Origin: an uncultured Clostridium sp.
GTDB taxonomy: Bacteria; Bacillota; Clostridia; TANB77; CAG-508
Assembly (NCBI GenBank): GCA_948470875.1
Contig: CAOKQM010000010.1
Coordinates: 1-32,969, forward strand
Length of the DNA: 32,969 bases
Reading direction: 5' to 3'
Shown: positions 7,641 through 16,406 of the stretch, piece by piece
How the letters are laid out: every line of letters starts with the position of its first letter
Position numbering within the stretch: position 1 is the stretch's first letter
The notes under the pieces: generated by a model
Databases searched by the model: none
Told to the model about the DNA's origin: nothing
The model's input: the letters and a program-made list of their open reading frames with translations, nothing else
Made by a program: the position numbers and the translations under genes

Positions 7641-9542
7641 ATGAAGCAAAAGTATTTTAATGATGGAATTGTGGGAAATGGAAAATTGACAGCAAGTTTT
7701 AGTAAAACAGGAGAATTACTAAGACTTTTTTATGGTTCAGTTGATTACAAACAATTTGTGGAACAATTTGATGTAGGCGTTAAAATAAATGATTCTGGTA
7801 TGATATATTTACATAATGACATCAATAATGTATATAACCAAAAATATATCCAAGATACCAATATTTTGCAAACAAAAATTTTAAATACGTATTTTAATTT
7901 GCAAATGATTCAAACAGATTTTGTGCCAATTAACCAAAATATATTGGTGAAGAATTACCGTTTTATCAACCAAAGTAATATTGATTTAAAGGTTCATTTT
8001 TTAGCGTATTCTAAAGTTTTAACCAATATCAATAATGATACTTGTGGTTTTTTTAAAAACGATTGTTTAATTCAATATAATCACGATTACGCATTTTGTA
8101 TTTTTGCAAAAGAAAAACCACTTTCTTATCAAATTAATAATACAAATGCGAACATAATGGAAGGCAGAATTGGAGGAAAAGATTATATTGGTATGTCACC
8201 AGATTCTGCTATTAGTTATGACTTAAAAACCATCAAGCCAGGTCAAGAAATCAATTTTAATTTGTACTTATATGTTAATGATAACCAAGAAAAATGTTTA
8301 TTAAATGAGCTAGATTATGAAATCAATCGCATTTGCAAGCTGGATATTGTAAAAGAATATGAAGATACGAAAAAATATTGGCAAAAATATGTCAAAGATT
8401 ATGACAAGCTAAACATTCAAAAAAGCAATATGGAAGAAAAAATAAAGAAAATTTATAAACGAAGTATTTTATTATTTTCCCTTCTTACCAATCATGAAAC
8501 AGGTGGAATTTCAGCTGGCATGGAAGTAGATGAAACCAAAACAAAATGTGGAAGATATTCGTATTGCTGGACAAGAGATGCTGTTTTTGTGACACGTGCA
8601 ATGGATATTTTAGGCATGAAAACAGAAGTGCAAAAGTTTTATGAGATTTTTTGCCCAATAACGCAAAGTAAAAATGGAAGCTGGCAACAGCGTTTTTATA
8701 CAGATGGCAGACTAGCGCCTTGTTGGGGCTATCAAATTGATGAAACTGCTAGTGTTGTTTTTGGAATTTATGAACATTTTGAGAAATATAAAGATAAAAA
8801 GTTTTTACAAAATAATTTAAAAATGTGTGAAAATGCTATTGGCTATTTACAAAAATATATAGAAGACACGATTTGTCAAAAAGGCAATTTTTTACCAAGT
8901 TATGATTTGTGGGAAGAATTTGAAGGAATTTCTTTTTATTCGATGGCAAGTATTTTTTCGGCATTTAGTGCTATGCTTAAAATATATGAAAATGTGAAAT
9001 CCATTTTTGAAAATAACCGTTTAAAAATAGAGGCAATTCATAAAAAAACAAAAGATTTAGAGCAAGCAATGCTTGACATAAAAGAATATTGTTTGCAGAA
9101 TTTTTATGATGAAACCAAAAAAACATTTGTGAGAAATTCAAAAGATAAAAAAATTGATATCAGTATTTTGGGTACGATTACACCATTTGGGATGTTTTCA
9201 CCAAAAGAAAAAAAGATTGAAAATACTATTGAAAAAATTAATATGACTTTACGCACTTACACAGGTGGTTATGTGCGTTATGAGCAAGATTCGTATATGG
9301 GTGGCTACAATCCATGGCCAATTGCGAATTTGTGGATGGCTTGTTACAATTTAGAAGCTGGAGAAGAAAAAAAAGCACTGGAAAATTTTGCATTTGTGAC
9401 AAATTCGTGTTCGGAACATGGCTTTTTAGGAGAGCAAGTCAACAATGAAACAATGAAACCAGCTTGGATTATTGGGCTGACTTGGAGTCATGCGATGTAT
9501 GTTGTGGTTTTAGAAAAGTTAAAGAAAAAAGGCTTGTTATAG
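7641..9542 (+). CDS. Glycoside hydrolase family 15 (glucoamylase/trehalase-like)
   Basis: A 633-residue protein. The N-terminal half (about 1-260) is a beta-sandwich-like domain as in bacterial GH15 enzymes. The (alpha/alpha)6 catalytic part begins near 270. CGRYSYCWTRDAVFVTRAMD is the family motif around the WxRDA signature, followed by GYQIDETASVVFGI. LPSYDLWEE carries the probable general acid, and HGFLGEQVNNETMKP the probable general base. No signal peptide is seen, so it is probably cytoplasmic. Family members release glucose from alpha-glucans or split trehalose; I cannot say which. ATG 7641 follows AAAGGAG at good spacing. radA follows after 31 bases. Confidence 0.88.
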   Translation: MKQKYFNDGIVGNGKLTASFSKTGELLRLFYGSVDYKQFVEQFDVGVKINDSGMIYLHNDINNVYNQKYIQDTNILQTKILNTYFNLQMIQTDFVPINQNILVKNYRFINQSNIDLKVHFLAYSKVLTNINNDTCGFFKNDCLIQYNHDYAFCIFAKEKPLSYQINNTNANIMEGRIGGKDYIGMSPDSAISYDLKTIKPGQEINFNLYLYVNDNQEKCLLNELDYEINRICKLDIVKEYEDTKKYWQKYVKDYDKLNIQKSNMEEKIKKIYKRSILLFSLLTNHETGGISAGMEVDETKTKCGRYSYCWTRDAVFVTRAMDILGMKTEVQKFYEIFCPITQSKNGSWQQRFYTDGRLAPCWGYQIDETASVVFGIYEHFEKYKDKKFLQNNLKMCENAIGYLQKYIEDTICQKGNFLPSYDLWEEFEGISFYSMASIFSAFSAMLKIYENVKSIFENNRLKIEAIHKKTKDLEQAMLDIKEYCLQNFYDETKKTFVRNSKDKKIDISILGTITPFGMFSPKEKKIENTIEKINMTLRTYTGGYVRYEQDSYMGGYNPWPIANLWMACYNLEAGEEKKALENFAFVTNSCSEHGFLGEQVNNETMKPAWIIGLTWSHAMYVVVLEKLKKKGLL

Positions 9543-9573
9543 AAATTTTAAAGGAAAAAGAAAGGAGGCAAAC

Positions 9574-10940
9574 ATGGCCAAAAAAAGTACCACAGTCTTT
9601 GTTTGTAATGAATGTGGTTATGAATCTTCAAAATGGCTTGGAAAATGCCCTTCTTGTGGAACTTGGAATCAATTTTTTGAACAAAAAATGGTAGGAAGTG
9701 GGACAAGTAGTAAAGATAAAAATAGTGTAAAAAGTGAAGTTATTAAGTTAAATGAAGTAGAGAAAAAAAGCACGATTCGAATTCAGACTGGTGTGAATGA
9801 ATTGGATAGAGTTTTGGGGGGCGGATTTGTCAAAGGTTCGCTAACACTTCTTCGGTGGCGAACCAGGCATTGGGAAATCAACTTTGATTTTGCAAATCTG
9901 TGATAGTGTAAAAGTAGAACGGTAAGATTTTATATGTTTCTGGTGAAGAATCTGCAGAACAAATCAAACTAAGAGCTGATAGATTAAAGATTCATAATGA
10001 AAATTTACTATTTTTATCAGAAACTGATATTGATAGTGTTGAAAATGCTTTGGAAAAATACGAACCAGATTTTGTGATTATCGATTCTGTGCAAACCATG
10101 TATTCAGAAGAAATTACGTCAGCACCTGGAAGTGTTAGCCAAGTTAGGGAAATTACGGCACGTGTGATGAAAATGTGCAAACAAAAACAAATTACGACTA
10201 TTATTATAGGACATGTTACTAAAGATGGAAATATAGCAGGGCCAAGGGTTTTAGAGCATATGGTAGATACGGTTTTGTATTTAGAAGGAGAACGCTATTT
10301 TGCTTACCGAATTTTGCGAGGTGTGAAAAATCGATTTGGTTCTACCAATGAAATTGGCATGTTTGAGATGCAAAATGAAGGCTTGCAAGAAATCACAGAT
10401 CCATCTTCTGTTTTGATTTCAGAAAGAGAAGCAGGAACAACAGGTTCTGTGATTGTGGCAAGTTTGGAAGGAACACGCCCGATTTTGTTGGAATTGCAAG
10501 CTTTATCAACACCAACTGTTTTCGGATTACCAAGAAGAACAGCAGGTGGAATTGATTATAATCGCTTAGTTTTATTAATGGCAGTTTTGGAAAAAAGAGC
10601 GAAGCTGAATTTGAGTTCACAAGATGTGTATTTGAATATTGTGGGCGGAATGCGTGTAAATGAACCAGCTTTGGATTTAGGAATTATTTTAGCAGTTGCT
10701 TCTAGTTTCAAAAATAAAGGAATTTCGGAAAATATTGCAGTAATTGGAGAAGTTGGCTTAACAGGAGAAGTCAGAAGTGTCAATATGATTGAAAAAAGAG
10801 TCAAAGAAGCGGAAAAATTAGGGTATAAGAAAATAGTAATTCCGCAAACCAATAAAAAACTCTTGAAAGATGATTATAAATTAGATATAATAGGAGTCAA
10901 GAATGTGATAGAGGCTTTGCAAATATTTTCATTAACATAA
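9574..10940 (+). CDS. radA: DNA repair protein RadA, read through two +1 shifts at CGG
   Basis: RadA is a RecA-like ATPase/helicase that promotes branch migration in recombination. ATG 9574 follows AAAGGAGG. The N-terminal C4 zinc finger has Cys11, 14, 25 and 28. The zero frame ends after GSLTLL. Skipping C9853 restores the Walker A segment GGEPGIGKST (residues about 94-103). After 22 codons a second CGG (9920-9922) is followed directly by TAA in zero frame; skipping C9920 gives GKILYVSGEESAEQIKLRAD. Later motifs are intact: FVIIDSVQTM (Walker B), KNRFGSTNE (RadA-specific) and the Lon-like domain GGMRVNEPALDLG. The recoded length is 454 residues, normal for RadA. Without recoding the ATPase core cannot be made. 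It lies between the GH15 gene and a cyclophilin-like gene. Confidence 0.93.
9853..9855 (+). other. +1 shift site 1, CGG in radA
   Basis: Zero-frame CGG after CTT. Skipping C9853 gives GGT, the first glycine of the Walker A segment GGEPGIGKST. The unshifted frame stops at 9901-9903. Confidence 0.9.
9920..9922 (+). other. +1 shift site 2, CGG in radA, followed directly by TAA
   Basis: Zero-frame CGG after GAA and immediately before TAA (9923-9925). Skipping C9920 gives GGT AAG and resumes GKILYVSGEES. The previous codon is GAA, so a CTT slip cannot be the general mechanism. Confidence 0.9.
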
Positions 10941-10958
10941 AAAGAAAGGATGAATAAA

Positions 10959-11744
10959 ATGAAAGAAAAGTTAAAAATCGGATTTGGAATGATGATAATT
11001 CTTATTTTGTTAAGTTTGATTGGATGGATTATGTATCATGCAATAAGTGCGAAAATGGATAAAACACAAAATCCAGTTGCTAGTTTTGAAATACAAGATT
11101 ATGGTGTTGTAAAAATGGAATTATATCCAGAATATGCTCCCAATACAGTAGCTAACTTTATTGCTTTGATTGAAGCTGGTTATTATAACAACAAGGTAGT
11201 TTACGGAAAAAGTAATCAAGGCATATTGTATGTAGCAAAAAATGCAGAAGAAACAGCGCAGAATCCAACCATAAGTTTGTTAGACAATTCCATAGAAAAA
11301 GATTCAGACCAAGATTATGAATATGAGATTAATGGTGAGTTTATTGCCAATGAATTCCAGAAAAATATATTACGACATGAAAAAGGTGTTATTTCATTGA
11401 GCCGTAAGGATTATTCTTTATATGGTTTGACAAAAGAAGGCTATAATTCAGGAAATGCTGAGATTTGTGTTATGATGCAAAATAATGCAGAGTTAAATGG
11501 TTTGTATTGTGCTTTTGGAAAAGTAACACAAGGTTTGGAAATATTCGAGAAAATCTATCAAGAAACGCAAATTGAACAAGGTGAAGAAAATCAAGAAAAT
11601 ACAATTCAAAAATTTAATCCAATGCCAGTGATTGTGAATGCAAGTGTTGAAAAACAAGGAATCGATTATGGTAAACCAGAAGTACATGAAGCATTTGATG
11701 TACAAAGTTATGTAAATCAGCTATATAGTCAATATTTGAATTAA
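10959..11744 (+). CDS. Membrane-anchored cyclophilin-like protein with degenerate active site
   Basis: A 261-residue protein with one N-terminal membrane anchor (about residues 7-27) and an extracytoplasmic cyclophilin fold: FEIQDYGVVKMELYPEYAPNTVANFIALIEAGYYN, then GVISLSRK and LNGLYCAFGKVTQGLEIFEKI. Cyclophilins isomerise Xaa-Pro bonds, but the catalytic FHR and QGGDP motifs are replaced (GYYNNKVVYGKSNQGILYVA). Prolyl isomerase activity is therefore doubtful and a binding or chaperone role is possible. ATG 10959 is preferred because AAAGAAAGG (10941-10949) is adjacent to ATG 10950 but well spaced for 10959. It follows radA by 18 bases and precedes a pilin-like gene by 28, so the three may be cotranscribed. 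Confidence 0.75.
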   Translation: MKEKLKIGFGMMIILILLSLIGWIMYHAISAKMDKTQNPVASFEIQDYGVVKMELYPEYAPNTVANFIALIEAGYYNNKVVYGKSNQGILYVAKNAEETAQNPTISLLDNSIEKDSDQDYEYEINGEFIANEFQKNILRHEKGVISLSRKDYSLYGLTKEGYNSGNAEICVMMQNNAELNGLYCAFGKVTQGLEIFEKIYQETQIEQGEENQENTIQKFNPMPVIVNASVEKQGIDYGKPEVHEAFDVQSYVNQLYSQYLN

Positions 11745-11772
11745 TCAGCTAAGGAAGGTTAGAAGGAGTAAA

Positions 11773-12291
11773 ATGTACATGAAAAATGAAAAAGGTATTA
11801 CAATGATTTCAGTTGTTATATCCATTTTAGTGTTATTGTTAATTTCTAGCATAACAATAACATTCAATATGGAGGCCTATCGTATGGTAAAGGTTCAGAA
11901 TTTTATCAGTCAGTTGAAGGTAATTCAGGCAAAAGTAGATGATGTTGCAGAGTCTAAAAAAGAGATTGAAACTCTTGGTTTTACAAAACTTTCTGCTATT
12001 GCACAAACCAAGAAAGAAGATTATGTTTTTTTTCAGCAAATATTAAATGACCCTATTTTTTACAATATTGACACAACATCTTCCTGGACACCTAATTTGG
12101 ATGAAGATAAGGAAAATTACTATTATTTTGATTCAGAAATGTTAAAGCAGTTGGGATTAAAAAATCAAGAGTTAACTGTGATTATCAATTTTAAAACACG
12201 AAATGTAATTGCCAAACAAGGTGTAAAACAAGAAGGAAAAACGTATTATAGGCAATATGATTTAGGAAATGCAGAAAGTTTAGGAAAATAA
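11773..12291 (+). CDS. Pilin-like / pseudopilin protein
   Basis: A 172-residue protein with a type III (prepilin) signal at the N terminus: a short basic leader MYMKNEKG, then ITMISVVISILVLLLISSIT as the hydrophobic helix. This resembles the prepilin KG-FTLIEVL pattern, but the usual Phe at +1 is Ile and the Glu at +5 is Ser. Loss of that Glu is typical of some minor pseudopilins. The rest is soluble, with charged and aromatic residues and no clear domain. It could be assembled by a type IV pilus or type II-like system encoded elsewhere; no assembly genes are nearby. AGAAGGAG precedes ATG 11773. The glycosyltransferase gene starts 10 bases after its stop. Confidence 0.6.
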   Translation: MYMKNEKGITMISVVISILVLLLISSITITFNMEAYRMVKVQNFISQLKVIQAKVDDVAESKKEIETLGFTKLSAIAQTKKEDYVFFQQILNDPIFYNIDTTSSWTPNLDEDKENYYYFDSEMLKQLGLKNQELTVIINFKTRNVIAKQGVKQEGKTYYRQYDLGNAESLGK

Positions 12292-12301
12292 GGAGAAAAA
12301 T

Positions 12302-13208
12302 ATGAGCAAAAAAGTGGCTGTTTTGATTTCAACATATCATGGCGAAAAATTTTTGAAAGAGCAACTAGATTCTATTTTAAATCAAACGTATCCCAATATT
12401 GAAATTGTGATTCGAGATGATGGTTCAACCGATTCAAGCGTAGATATTGTAAAACAATATCAAGAAAAATATCCCAATATTCAGTTTAAACAAGGACCCA
12501 ATATAGGCTTTATTCGCAGTTTTTTTAAATTATTAGAAATGGCGGAAGCTGATTATTATGCATATTGTGATCAAGATGATGTTTGGTTAGAAAATAAAGT
12601 GGAACTGGCAGTAGAAGCCTTGGAAAAAGCGGATAATACAAAACCCAATTTGGTATTTGGAAATTCAGATTATTATGATGAAACTATGCAATTTATGAAA
12701 TCTGGGGAAAAAAATAAGAAATTTTCTTTTAAGAATTCGCTTTATGAGTGTGTGGCACAAGGAATGACAATGATGATTAATAAGCAAGCAAAAGAACTAA
12801 TTTTAAGCAACATTCCAGAAAAGTGTTTATTTCATGATTGGTGGACCTATATGATTTGCAGTGGACTTCGGAGAGGTTTTATATACCAATCAAACAGTTG
12901 TGAAATATAGAAGGCTAGAAAAAAATGCAACAGCAGAAGGGCAGAATGCATTACAAATATTTTTGTGGCGAATGGAAAAATTGTTGACACAAAATGGAAT
13001 GAAAGACATAAAAGTACAGCAATTGGAATATAAAAAAATGTTTTATTCGAAATTATCCGATAAAAACAAACGCATTTTGGATATTTTTGTGCAAGAAAAA
13101 TACAACTTTTTCAAAGCACTTCGTAAAGTATTTTATCCACATAGATTGAGGAGAAAATTAATAGATGATGTAATGGTACGAATATTATTTTTATTTGGAG
13201 TTTTGTAA
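12302..13208 (+). CDS. Family 2 glycosyltransferase (rhamnosyltransferase-like), one +1 shift at CGG
   Basis: A GT-A fold glycosyltransferase, probably adding a sugar to a cell-surface polysaccharide. Motifs: VAVLISTYHGEKFLKEQLDSI, IVIRDDGSTDSS (nucleotide-sugar binding), YCDQDDVW (DxD-like metal site) and FHDWWTYMICSGL, as in rhamnosyltransferase-like enzymes. The zero frame stops at 12908-12910. Skipping C12869 restores GEVLYTNQTVVKYRRLEKNAT, the usual continuation (G-x-x-x-Y-x-x-x-TVxYRxHxxN). The recoded product is 301 residues. The C-terminal part is basic and helical and may lie at the membrane. It is the first of a set with a flippase, galE and another glycosyltransferase, which suggests capsule or wall-polysaccharide assembly. 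Substrate unknown. Confidence 0.85.
12869..12871 (+). other. +1 shift site, CGG in the glycosyltransferase
   Basis: Zero-frame CGG after CTT. Skipping C12869 gives GGA and resumes the conserved segment of the family. The unshifted frame ends at TAG 12908-12910. Confidence 0.87.
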
Positions 13209-13223
13209 AAGAAAGGAATAGAA

Positions 13224-14477
13224 ATGACGAGCGAAAGAAAAATATTTTTAAAAAATTTCATATGGAATGTATTGGGAACAGGTTTAAATTCCTTTAATTC
13301 GCTATTTTTCTTAATTATTGTAACACGAATCAATGGTATTCAAGAAGCTGGGATTTTTTCTATTGCCTATTCAACAGCATTGATTTTGTACACGATTGGT
13401 CTATATTCAGGGAGACTTTGTCAAGTGACCGATATTGAAAATAAAGTAAAAGACAAAGATTACATTGTCAATCGTTTTATAACAGCTGTTTTAATGATTG
13501 TAATTGCACTTGTTTTTGTCTTTCTAAAACAATATTCTCCTTATAAAATGGGCGTTTTTGTGTTACTTTGTATCTATAAAGCAACAGAAGCTTTTGCCGA
13601 TATTTTATATGGCATTATGCAAAAAAATGAACTGTTGTATCAATCAGGACAATCACTTACCATAAAATCTTTGGGTGGATTGATTATTTTCTTAATGGTG
13701 GATTTAGTAACACATAATTTGCTTTTTGCATGTGCAAGTATTATTGCATTAAATATAGTTACCATAATTGTTTTGGATTTTCTATGTATTTGCAAAAAAT
13801 TAATTGATTTTACCCAAAAAGTAAATAAGCAAAATATATGGCAAATTTTTAAATCTGAGTTTTTTGTATTTGCCAATTCGTTTGCTGGGATTTATGTACT
13901 AAATGCACCTAAATATGCAATTGATGCGTATTTGACAGAAGATGTACAAGCCAATTTTGGTTATATTATGATGCCTGCAACCGTTATTTCATTATTCACA
14001 CAATTTATTTTTATGCCTTATTTGAATCAGTTAAAAGAGTTGTATGAACAAAAAAATATGAAAGCATTCAAAAAAATTGCATTTAAAATAAAAATGGCAG
14101 TTTTGGCTTTTGGAATTTTTGCAACAGGAGCAGCTTTTTTGCTAGGACCAGAAGTGCTAAGCTTAGTTTATGGAGAAAACTTGAAACCATATCGCATGAA
14201 TTTAACTTTCATTTTGGCTTCTTATATTTTATATGGAATTTCGTATATAAATTTAGTTTTACTCACAACAACACGAGATACTTTTATACAATTTGTAGTC
14301 TACATAATTACAATGGTGATTGCTTATATTACTTCAAATCTGCTTGTCAAAACCTTACAAATAAATGGAGCAACCTTTGCTGTTTCCATAACGTTAAGTG
14401 TGCAATTTTTGCTATACACCATCGTAACAAAAGTTGTATTTTATAGAAAGGAAAAAAGTTTCATATGCGAGTTTTAG
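13224..14477 (+). CDS. Polysaccharide flippase (Wzx/MATE-like)
   Basis: A 417-residue integral membrane protein with about 12 hydrophobic segments spread along its length (first near residues 9-33). It begins like O-antigen and teichoic acid translocases (FIWNVLGTGLNSFNSLFFLI), with the conserved pattern of a start helix rich in N, S and G. The likely role is moving lipid-linked sugar repeats across the membrane. It sits between the glycosyltransferase gene and galE and overlaps galE by 13 bases, so translation is probably coupled. AAAGAAAGG precedes ATG 13224. Substrate cannot be deduced. Confidence 0.82.
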   Translation: MTSERKIFLKNFIWNVLGTGLNSFNSLFFLIIVTRINGIQEAGIFSIAYSTALILYTIGLYSGRLCQVTDIENKVKDKDYIVNRFITAVLMIVIALVFVFLKQYSPYKMGVFVLLCIYKATEAFADILYGIMQKNELLYQSGQSLTIKSLGGLIIFLMVDLVTHNLLFACASIIALNIVTIIVLDFLCICKKLIDFTQKVNKQNIWQIFKSEFFVFANSFAGIYVLNAPKYAIDAYLTEDVQANFGYIMMPATVISLFTQFIFMPYLNQLKELYEQKNMKAFKKIAFKIKMAVLAFGIFATGAAFLLGPEVLSLVYGENLKPYRMNLTFILASYILYGISYINLVLLTTTRDTFIQFVVYIITMVIAYITSNLLVKTLQINGATFAVSITLSVQFLLYTIVTKVVFYRKEKSFICEF

Positions 14478-15463
14478 TAACAGGTGGTTTAGGATTTTTA
14501 GGATCTCATATTTGTGTAGAATTACTGGAAAATAAAGATGAAGTGATGGTTATAGACAATTTAAAAAATAGTCAAATCGAAGTAAAAAACAAAATTCAAC
14601 AAATTACAGGAAAAACCATTCAAGTTTATATTGGAGATTGTAAAGATGAGCAATTGATGAATTCCATATTTGCAGATAATTTGATTGATTTAGTCATTCA
14701 TTGTGCAGGGCTAAAGGCTGTCGGAGAATCTGTCGAAAATCCAATTTTGTATTATCAAACCAATTTAGAAGCTACTTTAAATCTACTCAAAATCATGCAA
14801 AAACATGCGGTAAAAAAAATCTTATTTAGCTCAACTGCCACCGTGTATGGTGTGCCAGATAAAGTGCCAATTAACGAGGAATTTGAGACTGGAAAAACCA
14901 CCAATCCATATGCTACTTCTAAATATATGATTGAGAGAATTTTGCAAGATGTATATGCTTCAGATTCTAAATGGAGTATAGGAATTTTGAGGTATTTTAA
15001 TCCAGTTGGAGCCCATGAAAGTGGCTTAATTGGAGAGCAGCCGAATGGAATTCCCAATAATTTAATGCCATATATTTTAAAAGTGGCTAAAAGACAACTT
15101 CCTATTTTAAACGTGTTTGGCGATGATTATGAAACACCAGATGGCACAGGCGTTAGAGATTATATTCATGTGGTAGATTTGGCAAAAGCGCATTTGAGGG
15201 CAACTCAAAAATTAAACCAAAATAAAGGAGTGTTTTGCTACAATATTTGTACAGGAGTTGGATATAGTGTTTTGGATATAATTCACAATTTTGAAAAAGT
15301 TAATGGTGTTACAATTCCTTACCAAATTGTGCCAAGAAGAGCTGGTGATGTGGCTTGCTATTTTGCAAATCCCAATAAAGCAGAACAAGAGCTTGGTTGG
15401 AAGGCTGAAAAAAAGCTAGAAGATATGTGCAAAAGTGCGTGGCATTTTGCAAATCAAAATTAA
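14465..15463 (+). CDS. galE: UDP-glucose 4-epimerase
   Basis: A 332-residue short-chain dehydrogenase-type epimerase that interconverts UDP-glucose and UDP-galactose. The NAD-binding GGLGFLGSHI is at residues 7-16, VIDNLKNSQ near 35, SSTATVYG near 120 (catalytic Ser/Thr) and Tyr-x3-Lys in NPYATSKYMIE. GVRDYIHVVDLAKAH and RRAGDVACYFANPNKAEQELGW are family signatures. ATG 14465 lies inside the end of the flippase gene, with AGAAAGG upstream. It supplies galactose-type sugar nucleotide for the adjacent glycosyltransferases. UDP-GlcNAc activity cannot be excluded. Confidence 0.93.
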   Translation: MRVLVTGGLGFLGSHICVELLENKDEVMVIDNLKNSQIEVKNKIQQITGKTIQVYIGDCKDEQLMNSIFADNLIDLVIHCAGLKAVGESVENPILYYQTNLEATLNLLKIMQKHAVKKILFSSTATVYGVPDKVPINEEFETGKTTNPYATSKYMIERILQDVYASDSKWSIGILRYFNPVGAHESGLIGEQPNGIPNNLMPYILKVAKRQLPILNVFGDDYETPDGTGVRDYIHVVDLAKAHLRATQKLNQNKGVFCYNICTGVGYSVLDIIHNFEKVNGVTIPYQIVPRRAGDVACYFANPNKAEQELGWKAEKKLEDMCKSAWHFANQN

Positions 15464-15466
15464 GAA

Positions 15467-16369
15467 ATGAGAGAAGATATGAAAGTTGCAGTTATTATTG
15501 TGGAATTCAATAGTGCAGAGGAAACCATCCAATATGTAAATCAGATAGGTCAATATGAAAATATACATCGAATTGTTATAGTAGATAACGCTTCTACAGA
15601 TTTTGGACAAGTAGAGCTCCTTAAACAAATCCAAAATGAAAAAGTGATTATTTTGCAATCTGATAAAAACGGTGGGTACAATTATGGAAACAATTTTGGT
15701 ATTCAATATTTGGAGAAAATAGGCGAAAAATACGATTATTTCATTATTTCTAATTCAGACATTATGGTTGAAAAATTGGCAATTGACCGTTGTTTAGAAA
15801 TATTAGAAAAAAATAAAAAATTAGCTATTGTGGCACCAAGAATGTATGACAAAAAGAATTGTCCAATGCGACGAAGTAGTTGGAAAATAAGATCTTTTTG
15901 GAGAGATGTTATCCATTCAACTCGATTATTAGAATTACTATTTTTTAAACAAATGCGTCAAGGAGAATATTCAGAAAAAAACTATTCTTCGCAAAATTTG
16001 CTAGAAGTAGAAGTGATTTCAGGTGCATTTTTTGTAATAAAATATCAAGTTTATAAAGAAATTGGCGGATTTGATGAAAATGTATTTTTATTTTATGAAG
16101 AAGATATTTTAGCTGAAAAAATACAAAACAAAGGCTATAAAATCGGAAGTATAAATGATGTAAAATATACTCATTATGAAAGTCAAACCATTGGAAAAAC
16201 GCTAAGTTATTACCATAAAATGAAACAATTATATCAAAGTAAACTGTATTATCATAAAACATATCATCACATTCATTTTATGCAAAGATTGCTTTTTAAA
16301 ATTTTATATATTTTTCGAATAATAGAACTTATTATTGAGATTCCAATTCGAAAAATAGTGCAAAAGTAA
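15467..16369 (+). CDS. Family 2 glycosyltransferase (WbbL-like)
   Basis: A 300-residue GT2 enzyme with VAVIIVEFNSAEET at the start, VDNASTD, the NGGYNYGNNFGI loop of rhamnosyltransferase-type enzymes, ISNSDIMVE (DxD equivalent), and SGAFFVIKYQVYKEIGGFDENVFLFYEEDI with the acceptor-side ED motif. The C terminus (about 265-295) is hydrophobic and basic, suggesting membrane association. ATG 15467 overlaps no gene and has little Shine-Dalgarno; ATG 15479 gives the more typical MKVAVIIVEFNS start and is equally plausible. It closes the polysaccharide set before der. Sugar and acceptor unknown. Confidence 0.85.
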   Translation: MREDMKVAVIIVEFNSAEETIQYVNQIGQYENIHRIVIVDNASTDFGQVELLKQIQNEKVIILQSDKNGGYNYGNNFGIQYLEKIGEKYDYFIISNSDIMVEKLAIDRCLEILEKNKKLAIVAPRMYDKKNCPMRRSSWKIRSFWRDVIHSTRLLELLFFKQMRQGEYSEKNYSSQNLLEVEVISGAFFVIKYQVYKEIGGFDENVFLFYEEDILAEKIQNKGYKIGSINDVKYTHYESQTIGKTLSYYHKMKQLYQSKLYYHKTYHHIHFMQRLLFKILYIFRIIELIIEIPIRKIVQK

Positions 16370-16406
16370 AACAAAAAATTTCAAAATAAAAAGGAAGGAA
16401 GTAAAA

